A stretch of DNA of 44,650 nt from an uncultured Eubacteriales bacterium (GTDB lineage: Bacteria > Bacillota > Clostridia > Oscillospirales > Acutalibacteraceae). A program made the position numbers and the translations under genes. This document shows positions 35,270 to 42,830 of the stretch, piece after piece. The notes under the pieces are model-generated. The model was not told the DNA's origin. It did no database searches and was given only the letters and a program-made list of their open reading frames with translations. The stretch's first letter is position 1. Each line of letters starts with the position of its first letter. The DNA lies in assembly GCA_900316345.1 (NCBI GenBank), contig ONCR01000015.1, positions 1-44,650 of the forward strand, given 5' to 3'.

Positions 35270-37471
35270 ATGATTAATTTAACCATTAACGGAATTGCCG
35301 TTCAGGCAAATGAAGGCGCAACAATTCTTGAAGCGGCAAGAGCTGCGGGAATATACATTCCAACCCTTTGCTACGATGAAGCAGTAGAGGTTTACGGCGC
35401 ATGCGGACTTTGCGTTGTTGAGGCCGAAGGGATACCCAAGCTTCTTCGCTCCTGCTCCGCAAAAGTCAGCGAAGGAATGGTAATTAATACCGAAAGCGAA
35501 AGAGTTGTTCAGTCAAGAAAAATCGCAATGGAGCTTCTTATGTCGGCTCATGACGGCGACTGTATTGCTCCTTGCCAGCTTGCCTGCCCTGCAAAAACAG
35601 ACTGTCAGGGATATGTAGGTTTAATCGCAAACGGCGAATATGAAAGCGCAAACAAGCTAATAAAAGAAAAAATTCCGCTTCCCGCTTCAATAGGAAGAGT
35701 TTGCCCCCATCCCTGCGAAAAAAACTGCAGAAGGCAGAACGTTGAAGAGCCGATTAGCATTGCTCAGCTCAAATTCTTTGCAGCAGATTATGATTTAAAC
35801 GGTGAAAAATATGTTCCCGAAAAAGCAGCTCCGACGGGTAAAAAGATTGCCGTAATCGGCGGCGGACCCGGCGGACTTTCGGCGGCATATTATCTTGCAC
35901 AGCTCGGGCATGAAGTTGTTGTTTACGATATGATGGAAAAAATGGGCGGCATGCTTCGTTACGGTATTCCGCAGTACAGACTTCCTAAAGACATACTTGA
36001 CCGTGAAATTGAGCTTATTGAAAAAACAGGCGTTAAGATGGCAAATAATCTTAAGCTTGGCAAGGACTTCACCATCGCTTCATTAAAATCGTTTTACAAC
36101 GCAGTTATCGTAGCCGTAGGCGCTTGGAAATCAAGTTCCATGAGAACCGAAGGCGAGGATTTAAAAGGCGTTTACGGCGGAATTGACTTTCTGCGCTCGG
36201 TAATCAAGGGCGAAGAGGTAAACATCGGCGAAAGGGTTGCAATCTGCGGCGGCGGCAACACAGCTATGGACGCTTGCAGAACTGCTGTTCGTTTAGGAGC
36301 AAAAGAGGTATACGTTATATACAGAAGAACAAGAAACGAAATGCCTGCGGACGAGCTTGAAATAGAAGAGGCTGAAGAGGAAGGCGTAATCTATAAGTTC
36401 CTTACTAACCCGATTTCCTTCAACGGTGAAAACGGAAAGCTTAAATCCGTAACACTTCAGCATATGGAACTCGGAGAGCCCGACGCTTCTGGAAGGCGCA
36501 GACCTGTTCCTATTGAAGGCAAAACAGAGGAAATTCCGCTTGACAGCGTAATTATGGCTATCGGCCAAAAGCTTGTTGCCGATGACGTTAACGAGCTTGA
36601 GCTTAACAAATGGGGCAACATCGACGCAGACGAGGATTTCTTTACAACCAACCTTGAAGGCGTTTTTGCCATAGGCGACGCTACCAACAAGGGCGCAGGC
36701 ATAGCTATTGAAGCAATAGGCGAAGCCGGAAGGTGCGCAAAGGCAGTTGATGCTTATCTTAAAGGCGAAGAGATTGAAACGCGCGTTCCGTATATAAGCA
36801 AGCGAAACGAAGTTAACATAGACTATTCGGACAGAAAAATTGCTCCGCGTAAAAAGCCCGAAGTGCTTTCGCCCGAATACAGGCGCAACAATTTTGAAGA
36901 GGTTTGCCTCGGATACACAGAGGAGGATGCTAAAGCGGAGGCGGAGCGCTGTCTTGAATGCGGATGCCGCGAATACTTCAAGTGTAAGCTGCTTAATGTT
37001 GCTCAGAGATACGACATTAATCCCGAGCGTTTTGCAGGCGAAATGCCTCAAAAATACTCGCACGATGAAAACGCATTTATTGAGCGCAATACAGCGAAAT
37101 GTATTCTTTGCGGACTTTGCGTACGCTCCTGCAGAGAAGTTATGAAGCTTTCATCAATAGGCCTACTCGGCAGAGGTTTTACAACGGACGTATCCCCTGC
37201 ATTTTCGCTTCCTCTTGATGAAACGAACTGTAACGGCTGTGGTCTTTGCGTTCAGCTTTGCCCGACAGGTTCGTTAACCGAAAAGTCGAGCCTTAAAAAG
37301 CAGGTGCCGCTTAACGAAAAGTACAGCGTTGAAACCGTTACCATTAACGGCAAGGAGGCAAAGCTTCTTGTTTCAAGGTATGACGGCAAGGTTATACGCG
37401 TTTCCCCGTTTGATGAAGTTTCAAGAAACTGCGGCTTAAGCAGAGAAGAGCTTTACGGTTTAATTAAATAG
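35270..37471 (+). CDS. NADPH-binding GltD/NfnB-like flavoprotein with N- and C-terminal Fe-S domains (StnA-like candidate)
   Basis: This 733-residue protein has four parts. Residues 1-80 form a NuoG-like [2Fe-2S] ferredoxin (C34, C45, C48, C62). Residues 95-160 are the GltD-type cysteine domain (CIAPCQLACPAKTDC, VCPHPCEKNCRR). Residues 180-510 are a GltD/NfnB FAD and NAD(P)H module, with IGGGPGGLSAAYYLA, MGGMLRYGIPQYRLP, CGGGNTAMDACRTA and AIGDATNKGAGIAIEAIGEG-like end. The C-terminus has CLECGCREYFKC and two [4Fe-4S] motifs (CILCGLCVRSC, CNGCGLCVQLCP). No H-cluster or molybdopterin domain is present. Following NuoE- and NuoF-like genes, it fits the NADPH subunit of a Sporomusa-type (Stn) electron-bifurcating transhydrogenase linking NADH, NADPH and ferredoxin. 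The Stn assignment is inference from architecture and order. Confidence 0.8.
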   Translation: MINLTINGIAVQANEGATILEAARAAGIYIPTLCYDEAVEVYGACGLCVVEAEGIPKLLRSCSAKVSEGMVINTESERVVQSRKIAMELLMSAHDGDCIAPCQLACPAKTDCQGYVGLIANGEYESANKLIKEKIPLPASIGRVCPHPCEKNCRRQNVEEPISIAQLKFFAADYDLNGEKYVPEKAAPTGKKIAVIGGGPGGLSAAYYLAQLGHEVVVYDMMEKMGGMLRYGIPQYRLPKDILDREIELIEKTGVKMANNLKLGKDFTIASLKSFYNAVIVAVGAWKSSSMRTEGEDLKGVYGGIDFLRSVIKGEEVNIGERVAICGGGNTAMDACRTAVRLGAKEVYVIYRRTRNEMPADELEIEEAEEEGVIYKFLTNPISFNGENGKLKSVTLQHMELGEPDASGRRRPVPIEGKTEEIPLDSVIMAIGQKLVADDVNELELNKWGNIDADEDFFTTNLEGVFAIGDATNKGAGIAIEAIGEAGRCAKAVDAYLKGEEIETRVPYISKRNEVNIDYSDRKIAPRKKPEVLSPEYRRNNFEEVCLGYTEEDAKAEAERCLECGCREYFKCKLLNVAQRYDINPERFAGEMPQKYSHDENAFIERNTAKCILCGLCVRSCREVMKLSSIGLLGRGFTTDVSPAFSLPLDETNCNGCGLCVQLCPTGSLTEKSSLKKQVPLNEKYSVETVTINGKEAKLLVSRYDGKVIRVSPFDEVSRNCGLSREELYGLIK

Positions 37472-37493
37472 ATTAAATAAAGGAGGATGGATT

Positions 37494-38294
37494 ATGAAAA
37501 AGGCATTATCGGTTGTAAGCGCCGTTTTATTTGCCGTGCTTTATCCGTTTTTTATGATTTCATCCTCCTTTAGCGTAAAAAACTTCTACTTCGGTTTTCA
37601 TTCAATATATTTTATATATTTAAGATACATAATTATTTTCATTTTTATGTTTATGCTAATGTATCTTAACAGAGATAATAAACGGCTCATAACGGAGTAT
37701 ATCCCCATTATGCTAATAGCCGTTTCGCTTGGAATATATATTGAATATTTTATTACGCGCCGTTATCTTTATAACTACGCATATCTTCTTTGGACGGGCG
37801 TTGTTTTAAGCATAACGAACGCCGGCGTATTTCTCGGCGCAACGGCATTTGTTAAAGATGAATATAAAAAGTTTTACAAACGCTTCTGGTGCGCATATAT
37901 TATTATTTATATCTTGATAATTTACGTTTCGTTTATAAGAGAGCCTAACTGGATTCCGCTTACAATAAATCTGAGGTTCGGTAACGGAACGCTTAAGTTT
38001 TTCAAAGCCGTATTTAATGACCCTGCAAATAATATGTATACCTCCCTTGTTTGCTTCGGAAATATATTTATTCTTTTGCCGTTCCCGTTTATTATTTCTT
38101 CAATAAAAAGGCTCAACGTTCCGTTAACGCTGATTATAGGTATACTTCTTCCGCTTTTGTTTGAAGGGTATCAATACGTATTTAAGTGCGGCAACGTAGA
38201 TGTTGACGACGTATTTTTAAATTACACGGGCTATTTAATCGGAATGGCGATTGAAAACAGAATTTACAGCAAAAAGCTAAAGCAGGAGGTTTAA
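37494..38294 (+). CDS. VanZ-family membrane protein
   Basis: A 266-residue protein with about seven hydrophobic helices. The C-terminal part matches the VanZ-like domain: LLPLLFEGYQYVFKCGNVDVDDVFLNYTGYLIG, with the characteristic E...Q and D-x-D-D-x-x-x-N-x-x-G residues. VanZ raises teicoplanin resistance in enterococci, but most chromosomal members are uncharacterised, and nothing here indicates a van cluster. AAAGGAGG precedes the ATG, 22 bases after the flavoprotein gene, so it is probably read through from the redox operon. It converges on the nucleotidyltransferase gene, and the two stop codons overlap. Confidence 0.8.
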   Translation: MKKALSVVSAVLFAVLYPFFMISSSFSVKNFYFGFHSIYFIYLRYIIIFIFMFMLMYLNRDNKRLITEYIPIMLIAVSLGIYIEYFITRRYLYNYAYLLWTGVVLSITNAGVFLGATAFVKDEYKKFYKRFWCAYIIIYILIIYVSFIREPNWIPLTINLRFGNGTLKFFKAVFNDPANNMYTSLVCFGNIFILLPFPFIISSIKRLNVPLTLIIGILLPLLFEGYQYVFKCGNVDVDDVFLNYTGYLIGMAIENRIYSKKLKQEV

Positions 38295-38305
38295 TCCTCC
38301 TGCTT
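38280..38305. terminator. Hairpin between convergent genes with both stop codons in its loop
   Basis: AAGCAGGAGG (38280-38289) and its complement (38296-38305) enclose a 6-base loop TTTAAT that carries the plus-strand stop (38292-38294) and the minus-strand stop (38293-38291). T-rich sequence follows on the minus strand but not on the plus strand, so termination is likelier for the minus-strand operon. Confidence 0.6.
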
Positions 38306-39493
38306 ATCAAAATCAAGCTCCTCAAGGAGCTTTTTATTTTTTAAGTCCTCTTCGGTAATATTACTTATTTGCTTAAGTGTTTTAAGCGACAGCTCCTTTC
38401 GCTTAAACAGGCCGTCCTTAATTCTTGCCGCGTATGCAAGCGGGATTAAAAAAGAATGCCTCATTGAATATTCGCGGTATTCCCTTATATAATCCGTTGA
38501 CGGAAAGATATAACCTAACACGGTTTTAAGCCTTGACGCGCTATTAACAGCCTTTCCGCCGTTAGTTCTGTTATAATGATATATTCCGAGATTTTCCTTT
38601 TCATAGCCGAAGCTTCCGCCGTCAATCAGTGCCACGCTGAGCTTTTCACAAAGCTCCGGGTTATGCTCAATATCGGCAATATCGCGTACAGGGGTTTTAA
38701 GGTAATAGGAACAGTAGGATAAAACAACCCTTGCAGTATTAAGCTTTCCCGCCTTTTCTGCCATTGAATAGAATTTATTTTCGTCAAAATTTTCAATGCT
38801 TCTAATAATAACGTCTAAATCCATAAGCATTCTTATGCCTGCGCCGCGATGCTTAAGGTGTTTAACAAGGTGAAGAAAACAGTATATTAAATGGTCATAA
38901 AGCCCGAGCTGATATTCATATTTTCCAACCTTTTTTGCTACTTCAAAAATATCGCCGAAATAATCGTTTTTCAAATCCGCGTCACGGTGAAGCTCAATAA
39001 GACATCCGTTAATTCTGAAATAAACCGCATAATGGGTAAAATCAAAATCTGTTATCTTAAGCTCTGATTGAAGAGCCTTGCTCTTAAGCCTTTCGACAAG
39101 CGGCTGAAAAGCGTTATCGCGTATTATAACGTCAAAATCTCCGCTTGTTCTGAATTGCTTAACGGGATACAGTTCTTTTATTACTGCGCCTTTAACAAAA
39201 AGGTATTCAAGTTCAAGGCTGTTAAGAATCCCTTTAAGTTTTTCAAGAACCAGTTTTTTTTCTTCATACGCCTTTAAAGCCATACCGAGATGCTGATTTA
39301 AAACGGATTCAATTTCATCATCCGACGGAAAGTCGTCGCTAATCAGTTTAGATTCGTAGGCAAGAACAGCGCAAACATCGTTAATCTTGGCAAGGCGGTA
39401 AAGCTCCTTTAGGTTAACCTCCCTGCCCTTCGGTTCATTACCGCCCAAAAAGCAGGATATTAAATATAATAAATATTCTTTTTCAGCGGTCAT
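38291..39493 (-). CDS. Uncharacterised nucleotidyltransferase-fold protein at the end of the rhamnose operon
   Basis: The 400-residue protein resembles the 'uncharacterised nucleotidyltransferase' family (PF14907). Around residues 95-125 it has the pattern EYLFVKGAVIKELYP followed by FRTSGDFDVIIR, in which G118, D119 and D121 form the metal-binding G-D-x-D motif of polymerase-beta-like nucleotidyltransferases. The remaining 270 residues are mostly helical, with HYAVYFRINGCLIELH supplying a possible third acidic residue and LIYCFLHLVKHLKHRGAGIRMLMDLDV a characteristic block. Members occur in capsule and peptide-modification clusters, but no reaction is established. It starts three bases after rfbC, so it is translated with the dTDP-rhamnose genes. 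Confidence 0.75.
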   Translation of the reverse strand: MTAEKEYLLYLISCFLGGNEPKGREVNLKELYRLAKINDVCAVLAYESKLISDDFPSDDEIESVLNQHLGMALKAYEEKKLVLEKLKGILNSLELEYLFVKGAVIKELYPVKQFRTSGDFDVIIRDNAFQPLVERLKSKALQSELKITDFDFTHYAVYFRINGCLIELHRDADLKNDYFGDIFEVAKKVGKYEYQLGLYDHLIYCFLHLVKHLKHRGAGIRMLMDLDVIIRSIENFDENKFYSMAEKAGKLNTARVVLSYCSYYLKTPVRDIADIEHNPELCEKLSVALIDGGSFGYEKENLGIYHYNRTNGGKAVNSASRLKTVLGYIFPSTDYIREYREYSMRHSFLIPLAYAARIKDGLFKRKELSLKTLKQISNITEEDLKNKKLLEELDFDKQED

Positions 39494-39496
39494 AGT

Positions 39497-40045
39497 TTAC
39501 CTCTTAAAATAGGGCTGGTTTTTATCCTTTTCGCTTAAAATTATTTTCATTCCCTCGGGGATTTTCCAGTCAACGCTAATTGTCGGGTCATTCCACGCAA
39601 TGCCCGCTTCGTCATTAGGATGAAAGAAATCATCAACCTTATAACAGAATTCGGCATAATCGGAAAGAACGAGAAAGCCGTGAGCGAAGCCCTTCGGAAT
39701 AAGAAGCTGCTTATTGTTTTCCTTACTTAAAACAACGCCGAACCACTTAAGAAAAGTCGGGCTGTTTTCTCTCATATCAACGGCTACGTCGTAAACCTCG
39801 CCCGAAATCACCCTTACAAGCTTTGCCTGGGGATAATCTTTCTGACGGTGAAGCCCCCTTAATACACCTTTTACTGAAGCGCTTTGATTATCCTGAACAA
39901 ACTTATAATCAAGCCCTGCTTCCTTCATATCCTTTTCGTTATAGGTTTCGGTAAAGTATCCGCGGTTATCGCCGTGAACGGTTGGGGTAATAATACATAG
40001 CCCTTCAATTCCGCCGACATTTTTTTCAACCTTAATCTGACTCAT
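39497..40045 (-). CDS. rfbC: dTDP-4-dehydrorhamnose 3,5-epimerase
   Basis: RfbC (RmlC) epimerises dTDP-4-keto-6-deoxyglucose at C3 and C5 in dTDP-L-rhamnose synthesis. The 182-residue cupin has the expected motifs: DNRGYFTETYN, VQDNQSASVKGVLRGLHRQ with catalytic H66, GEVYDVAVDMR, and PKGFAHGFLVLSDYAEFCYK. Length is normal. It overlaps the end of rfbD by four bases (ATGA) and lies three bases before the nucleotidyltransferase gene. Confidence 0.95.
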   Translation of the reverse strand: MSQIKVEKNVGGIEGLCIITPTVHGDNRGYFTETYNEKDMKEAGLDYKFVQDNQSASVKGVLRGLHRQKDYPQAKLVRVISGEVYDVAVDMRENSPTFLKWFGVVLSKENNKQLLIPKGFAHGFLVLSDYAEFCYKVDDFFHPNDEAGIAWNDPTISVDWKIPEGMKIILSEKDKNQPYFKR

Positions 40046-40896
40046 CGTATTTCTCCCAAATCAGTTAAAAATCTTTTTAATGCGTCCCTCCAGTCCGGAA
40101 GAGGCGCAAAGCCGTTTTCGGCAAGCTTTGATTTGTCAAGCCTGCTGTTATGCGGCCTTTTTGCAGGCGTAACAAATTCATCTGACGATACGGGATTAAC
40201 AGTAACACCGTCAATATTTGCCTGCTTTAGTATTTCAATTACAAAATCGTACCAGCTAATAAAACCGCCCTCATTAGTTGCGTGGTACTTGCCGTATTTT
40301 TCGCTTTCAGCCATATCGGCAAGAAGCCTTGCAAGGTCATAGGTATAAGTAGGCGTGCCTATCTGGTCATTAACAAAATTAAGAACGTTATTATTTTTTG
40401 CAAGCTTTAAAACGGTTTTAACAAAGTTCTTACCGTTCTTACCGAAAACCCAGGCGATACGTACAATAAAGGATTTTTCGTATGCTTCAACAAACTCCTC
40501 ACCCTCGCATTTGGTTTTTCCGTATACGTTAATCGGCTCGCGTTTATCGTCAACCTGCCAGGGAGCTTCGCCCTCGCCGTTAAAAACATAATCCGTTGAA
40601 AGATAAATCAACTTAGAATTAAATGCTTTACAGCATTCGGTAATATTCTTAGTTCCGAAGGCGTTAACCCTTCGGCAAGCTTCCTCGTTGCTTTCAGCCA
40701 GGTCAACGGCAGTCCACGCGGCACAGTGAATAACGGCATCGGGCTTAATTTCGCTGAATTTTGAATATACGCAACCGTAATCGGTTATATCCATATCCTC
40801 AACGTCAAAGCCGAAAACCTCATATCCGCGCTTATTTAATTCATTAATTACATCATAACCAAGCTGGCCTTTTGAGCCGGTAACAATAAATCTCAT
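40042..40896 (-). CDS. rfbD: dTDP-4-dehydrorhamnose reductase
   Basis: RfbD (RmlD) catalyses the last step, NAD(P)H-dependent reduction to dTDP-L-rhamnose. The 284-residue protein is a short-chain dehydrogenase with the nucleotide loop VTGSKGQLG near the N-terminus, LIYLSTDYVFNGEG, and the catalytic Y125/K129 pair in NVYGKTKCEGE. The RPHNSRLD motif near the C-terminus is typical of RmlD substrate binding. It begins one base after rfbB and overlaps rfbC by four bases. Confidence 0.95.
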   Translation of the reverse strand: MRFIVTGSKGQLGYDVINELNKRGYEVFGFDVEDMDITDYGCVYSKFSEIKPDAVIHCAAWTAVDLAESNEEACRRVNAFGTKNITECCKAFNSKLIYLSTDYVFNGEGEAPWQVDDKREPINVYGKTKCEGEEFVEAYEKSFIVRIAWVFGKNGKNFVKTVLKLAKNNNVLNFVNDQIGTPTYTYDLARLLADMAESEKYGKYHATNEGGFISWYDFVIEILKQANIDGVTVNPVSSDEFVTPAKRPHNSRLDKSKLAENGFAPLPDWRDALKRFLTDLGEIR

Positions 40897-40897
40897 A

Positions 40898-41923
40898 TTA
40901 ATTCAATCTTTCGCCGTAGTATTTGCTGAAATAATTTCGGTATTCGCCGGATATTATTTTTTTCCACCACTCTTTATTGTTTAAATACCAATCGATGGTA
41001 AGCTCAATTCCGTCCTCAAATTTAGTTTGAGGAAGCCAGCCGAGCTCATTGTGAATCTTAGTAGGGTCAATAGCGTAGCGCATATCATGCCCCGGGCGGT
41101 CCGTAACAAAGGTAATAAGGCTTTCGGGCTTACCGAGCTTTTTTAGAATTGTTTTTACAACGTCAAGATTGCTCATTTCATTATGGCCGCCTACGTTATA
41201 AACCTCGCCTTCCCTGCCGTTTCTTATAACTAAGTCAATAGCAGCGCAGTGGTCCTCAACATAAAGCCAGTCGCGGATGTTTTCGCCCTTGCCGTAAACA
41301 GGAAGCGATTCATCCGCAAGCGCACGGCTAATCATAAGCGGAATAAGCTTTTCAGGGAAATGATAAGGGCCGTAATTGTTAGAGCAACGCGTAATTGATA
41401 CAGGTAGGCCAAAGGTTCTGTAATAAGCAAGGACAAGCAAATCAGCCCCGGCTTTTGATGAAGAATAAGGCGAAGAGGTGTGAATAGGCGTTTCTTCCGT
41501 AAAGAACAAATCGGGCCTGTCAAGCGGAAGGTCGCCGTAAACCTCGTCCGTTGAAACCTGATGGTATCTTTTAATCCCGTACTTACGGCAGGCGTCCATA
41601 AGAACCTGAGTTCCGAGAATGTTGGTTTTAAGAAAGATTCCCGGGTCCTCAATTGACCTGTCAACGTGCGATTCAGCCGCAAAGTTAACAATAATATCGG
41701 GTTTTTCCTCCTCAAAAAGCTTATTAACGGCGTCAGCGTCGGCAATGTCGCCCTTAACAAATCTGAAATTCTTATTATCCATAACAGACTCAAGCGTTTC
41801 AAGATTACCTGCATAGGTAAGCTTATCAAGGCAAACTATTCTGTCATCAGGATGATTTTTAAGTTCGTAAAAAATGAAGTTTGAGCCTATGAAGCCTGCT
41901 CCTCCCGTTACTATAATCGTCAT
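40898..41923 (-). CDS. rfbB: dTDP-glucose 4,6-dehydratase
   Basis: RfbB (RmlB) converts dTDP-glucose to dTDP-4-keto-6-deoxyglucose, the branch point for rhamnose and several amino sugars. The 341-residue extended SDR has VTGGAGFIGSNF, NFAAESHVDRSI, STDEVYGD (T125, D126, E127 as the dehydratase triad) and the catalytic Y153/K157 in YSSSKAGAD, with RCSNNYGPYHFPEKLIP and RDWLYVEDHC. Its ATG overlaps the rfbA stop by one base (TAATG). Confidence 0.97.
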   Translation of the reverse strand: MTIIVTGGAGFIGSNFIFYELKNHPDDRIVCLDKLTYAGNLETLESVMDNKNFRFVKGDIADADAVNKLFEEEKPDIIVNFAAESHVDRSIEDPGIFLKTNILGTQVLMDACRKYGIKRYHQVSTDEVYGDLPLDRPDLFFTEETPIHTSSPYSSSKAGADLLVLAYYRTFGLPVSITRCSNNYGPYHFPEKLIPLMISRALADESLPVYGKGENIRDWLYVEDHCAAIDLVIRNGREGEVYNVGGHNEMSNLDVVKTILKKLGKPESLITFVTDRPGHDMRYAIDPTKIHNELGWLPQTKFEDGIELTIDWYLNNKEWWKKIISGEYRNYFSKYYGERLN

Positions 41924-42819
41924 TACACCATACCTCCGAAAATACTGTCATCAGCAACAGTTTTTAGATACTGACCGTAAACGCTTTTGCCGTATTTTTC
42001 AGCCGAAGCTATTAACTGTTTCTTATCAATCCAGCCCTGACGGTAAGCGATTTCCTCAGGTGCGGAAATTCTTATTGCCTGCTGAGTCTGAATAGTTTTA
42101 ACAAAATCCGCGGCGTCAATAAGGCTGTCCATAGTTCCTGTATCAAGCCACGCAAAGCCCCGTCCGAGAAGCTTAACATCAAGCTCACCGCTTTCAAGAT
42201 AAATTTTATTAAGGTCAGTTATTTCAAGCTCGCCGCGTTTTGAGGGCTTAAGCGATTTTGCGTAGTTAACGCAGCGGTTATCGTAGAAATACAGCCCTGT
42301 AACAGCAAACGGCGATTTCGGATTTTCAGGCTTTTCTTCAATAGAGATTACCTTGCCCTCTCTGTCAAACTCAACAATACCGAAGCGTTCCGGGTCGTCA
42401 ACGTGGTAACCGAAAACCGTCGCTCTTGAATTCTCCTCAGCGTTTCTTTTAGCCTCTGAAAGTATTTTTCTAAAGCCTGCGCCGTAGAAGATATTATCGC
42501 CGAGCACCATTGCGCAACAATCATCGCCAACGAATTCGTCACCTATGATAAACGCCTGAGCAAGTCCGTCAGGAGAAGGCTGCTCCTTATAGCTAAGCTT
42601 TATGCCGTAATTGCTTCCGTCGCCGAGAAGTTTAATGAAATTCGGTAAATCCTCAGGCGTGGATATGATAAGAATATCGTTAATCCCTGCAAGCATTAAG
42701 GTGCTTAAAGGATAATAAATCATAGGTTTATCATAAATAGGCAAAAGCTGCTTCGAGGTTACCATTGTCAGCGGATAAAGCCTTGTTCCGCTTCCCCCTG
42801 CTAAAATTATACCTTTCAT
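41923..42819 (-). CDS. rfbA: Glucose-1-phosphate thymidylyltransferase
   Basis: RfbA (RmlA) makes dTDP-glucose from dTTP and glucose-1-phosphate, the first step of the pathway. The 298-residue protein has the signature [59 protein letters not shown] and [22 protein letters not shown] lies upstream of its ATG, 11 bases after the membrane protein gene. With rfbB, rfbD and rfbC downstream it forms a complete dTDP-L-rhamnose operon. Confidence 0.97.
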   Translation of the reverse strand: MKGIILAGGSGTRLYPLTMVTSKQLLPIYDKPMIYYPLSTLMLAGINDILIISTPEDLPNFIKLLGDGSNYGIKLSYKEQPSPDGLAQAFIIGDEFVGDDCCAMVLGDNIFYGAGFRKILSEAKRNAEENSRATVFGYHVDDPERFGIVEFDREGKVISIEEKPENPKSPFAVTGLYFYDNRCVNYAKSLKPSKRGELEITDLNKIYLESGELDVKLLGRGFAWLDTGTMDSLIDAADFVKTIQTQQAIRISAPEEIAYRQGWIDKKQLIASAEKYGKSVYGQYLKTVADDSIFGGMV

Positions 42820-42830
42820 ATCTTACTCCT

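Noticed and set aside
36293..37063. A 256-codon open frame antisense to the large flavoprotein gene
   Set aside because: It has low-complexity, hydrophobic/basic composition, no ribosome binding site, and lies wholly opposite a gene with clear Fe-S and FAD motifs. It is a shadow of that gene's codon use.
37494..38294. Glycopeptide-resistance (van) cluster
   Set aside because: Only a VanZ-like membrane protein is present, without VanH, VanA, VanX or VanRS.
41332..41829. A 165-codon minus-strand open frame inside rfbB
   Set aside because: It is an alternative frame of a well-supported gene, rich in Leu, Arg and Thr as expected of a frame shadow.
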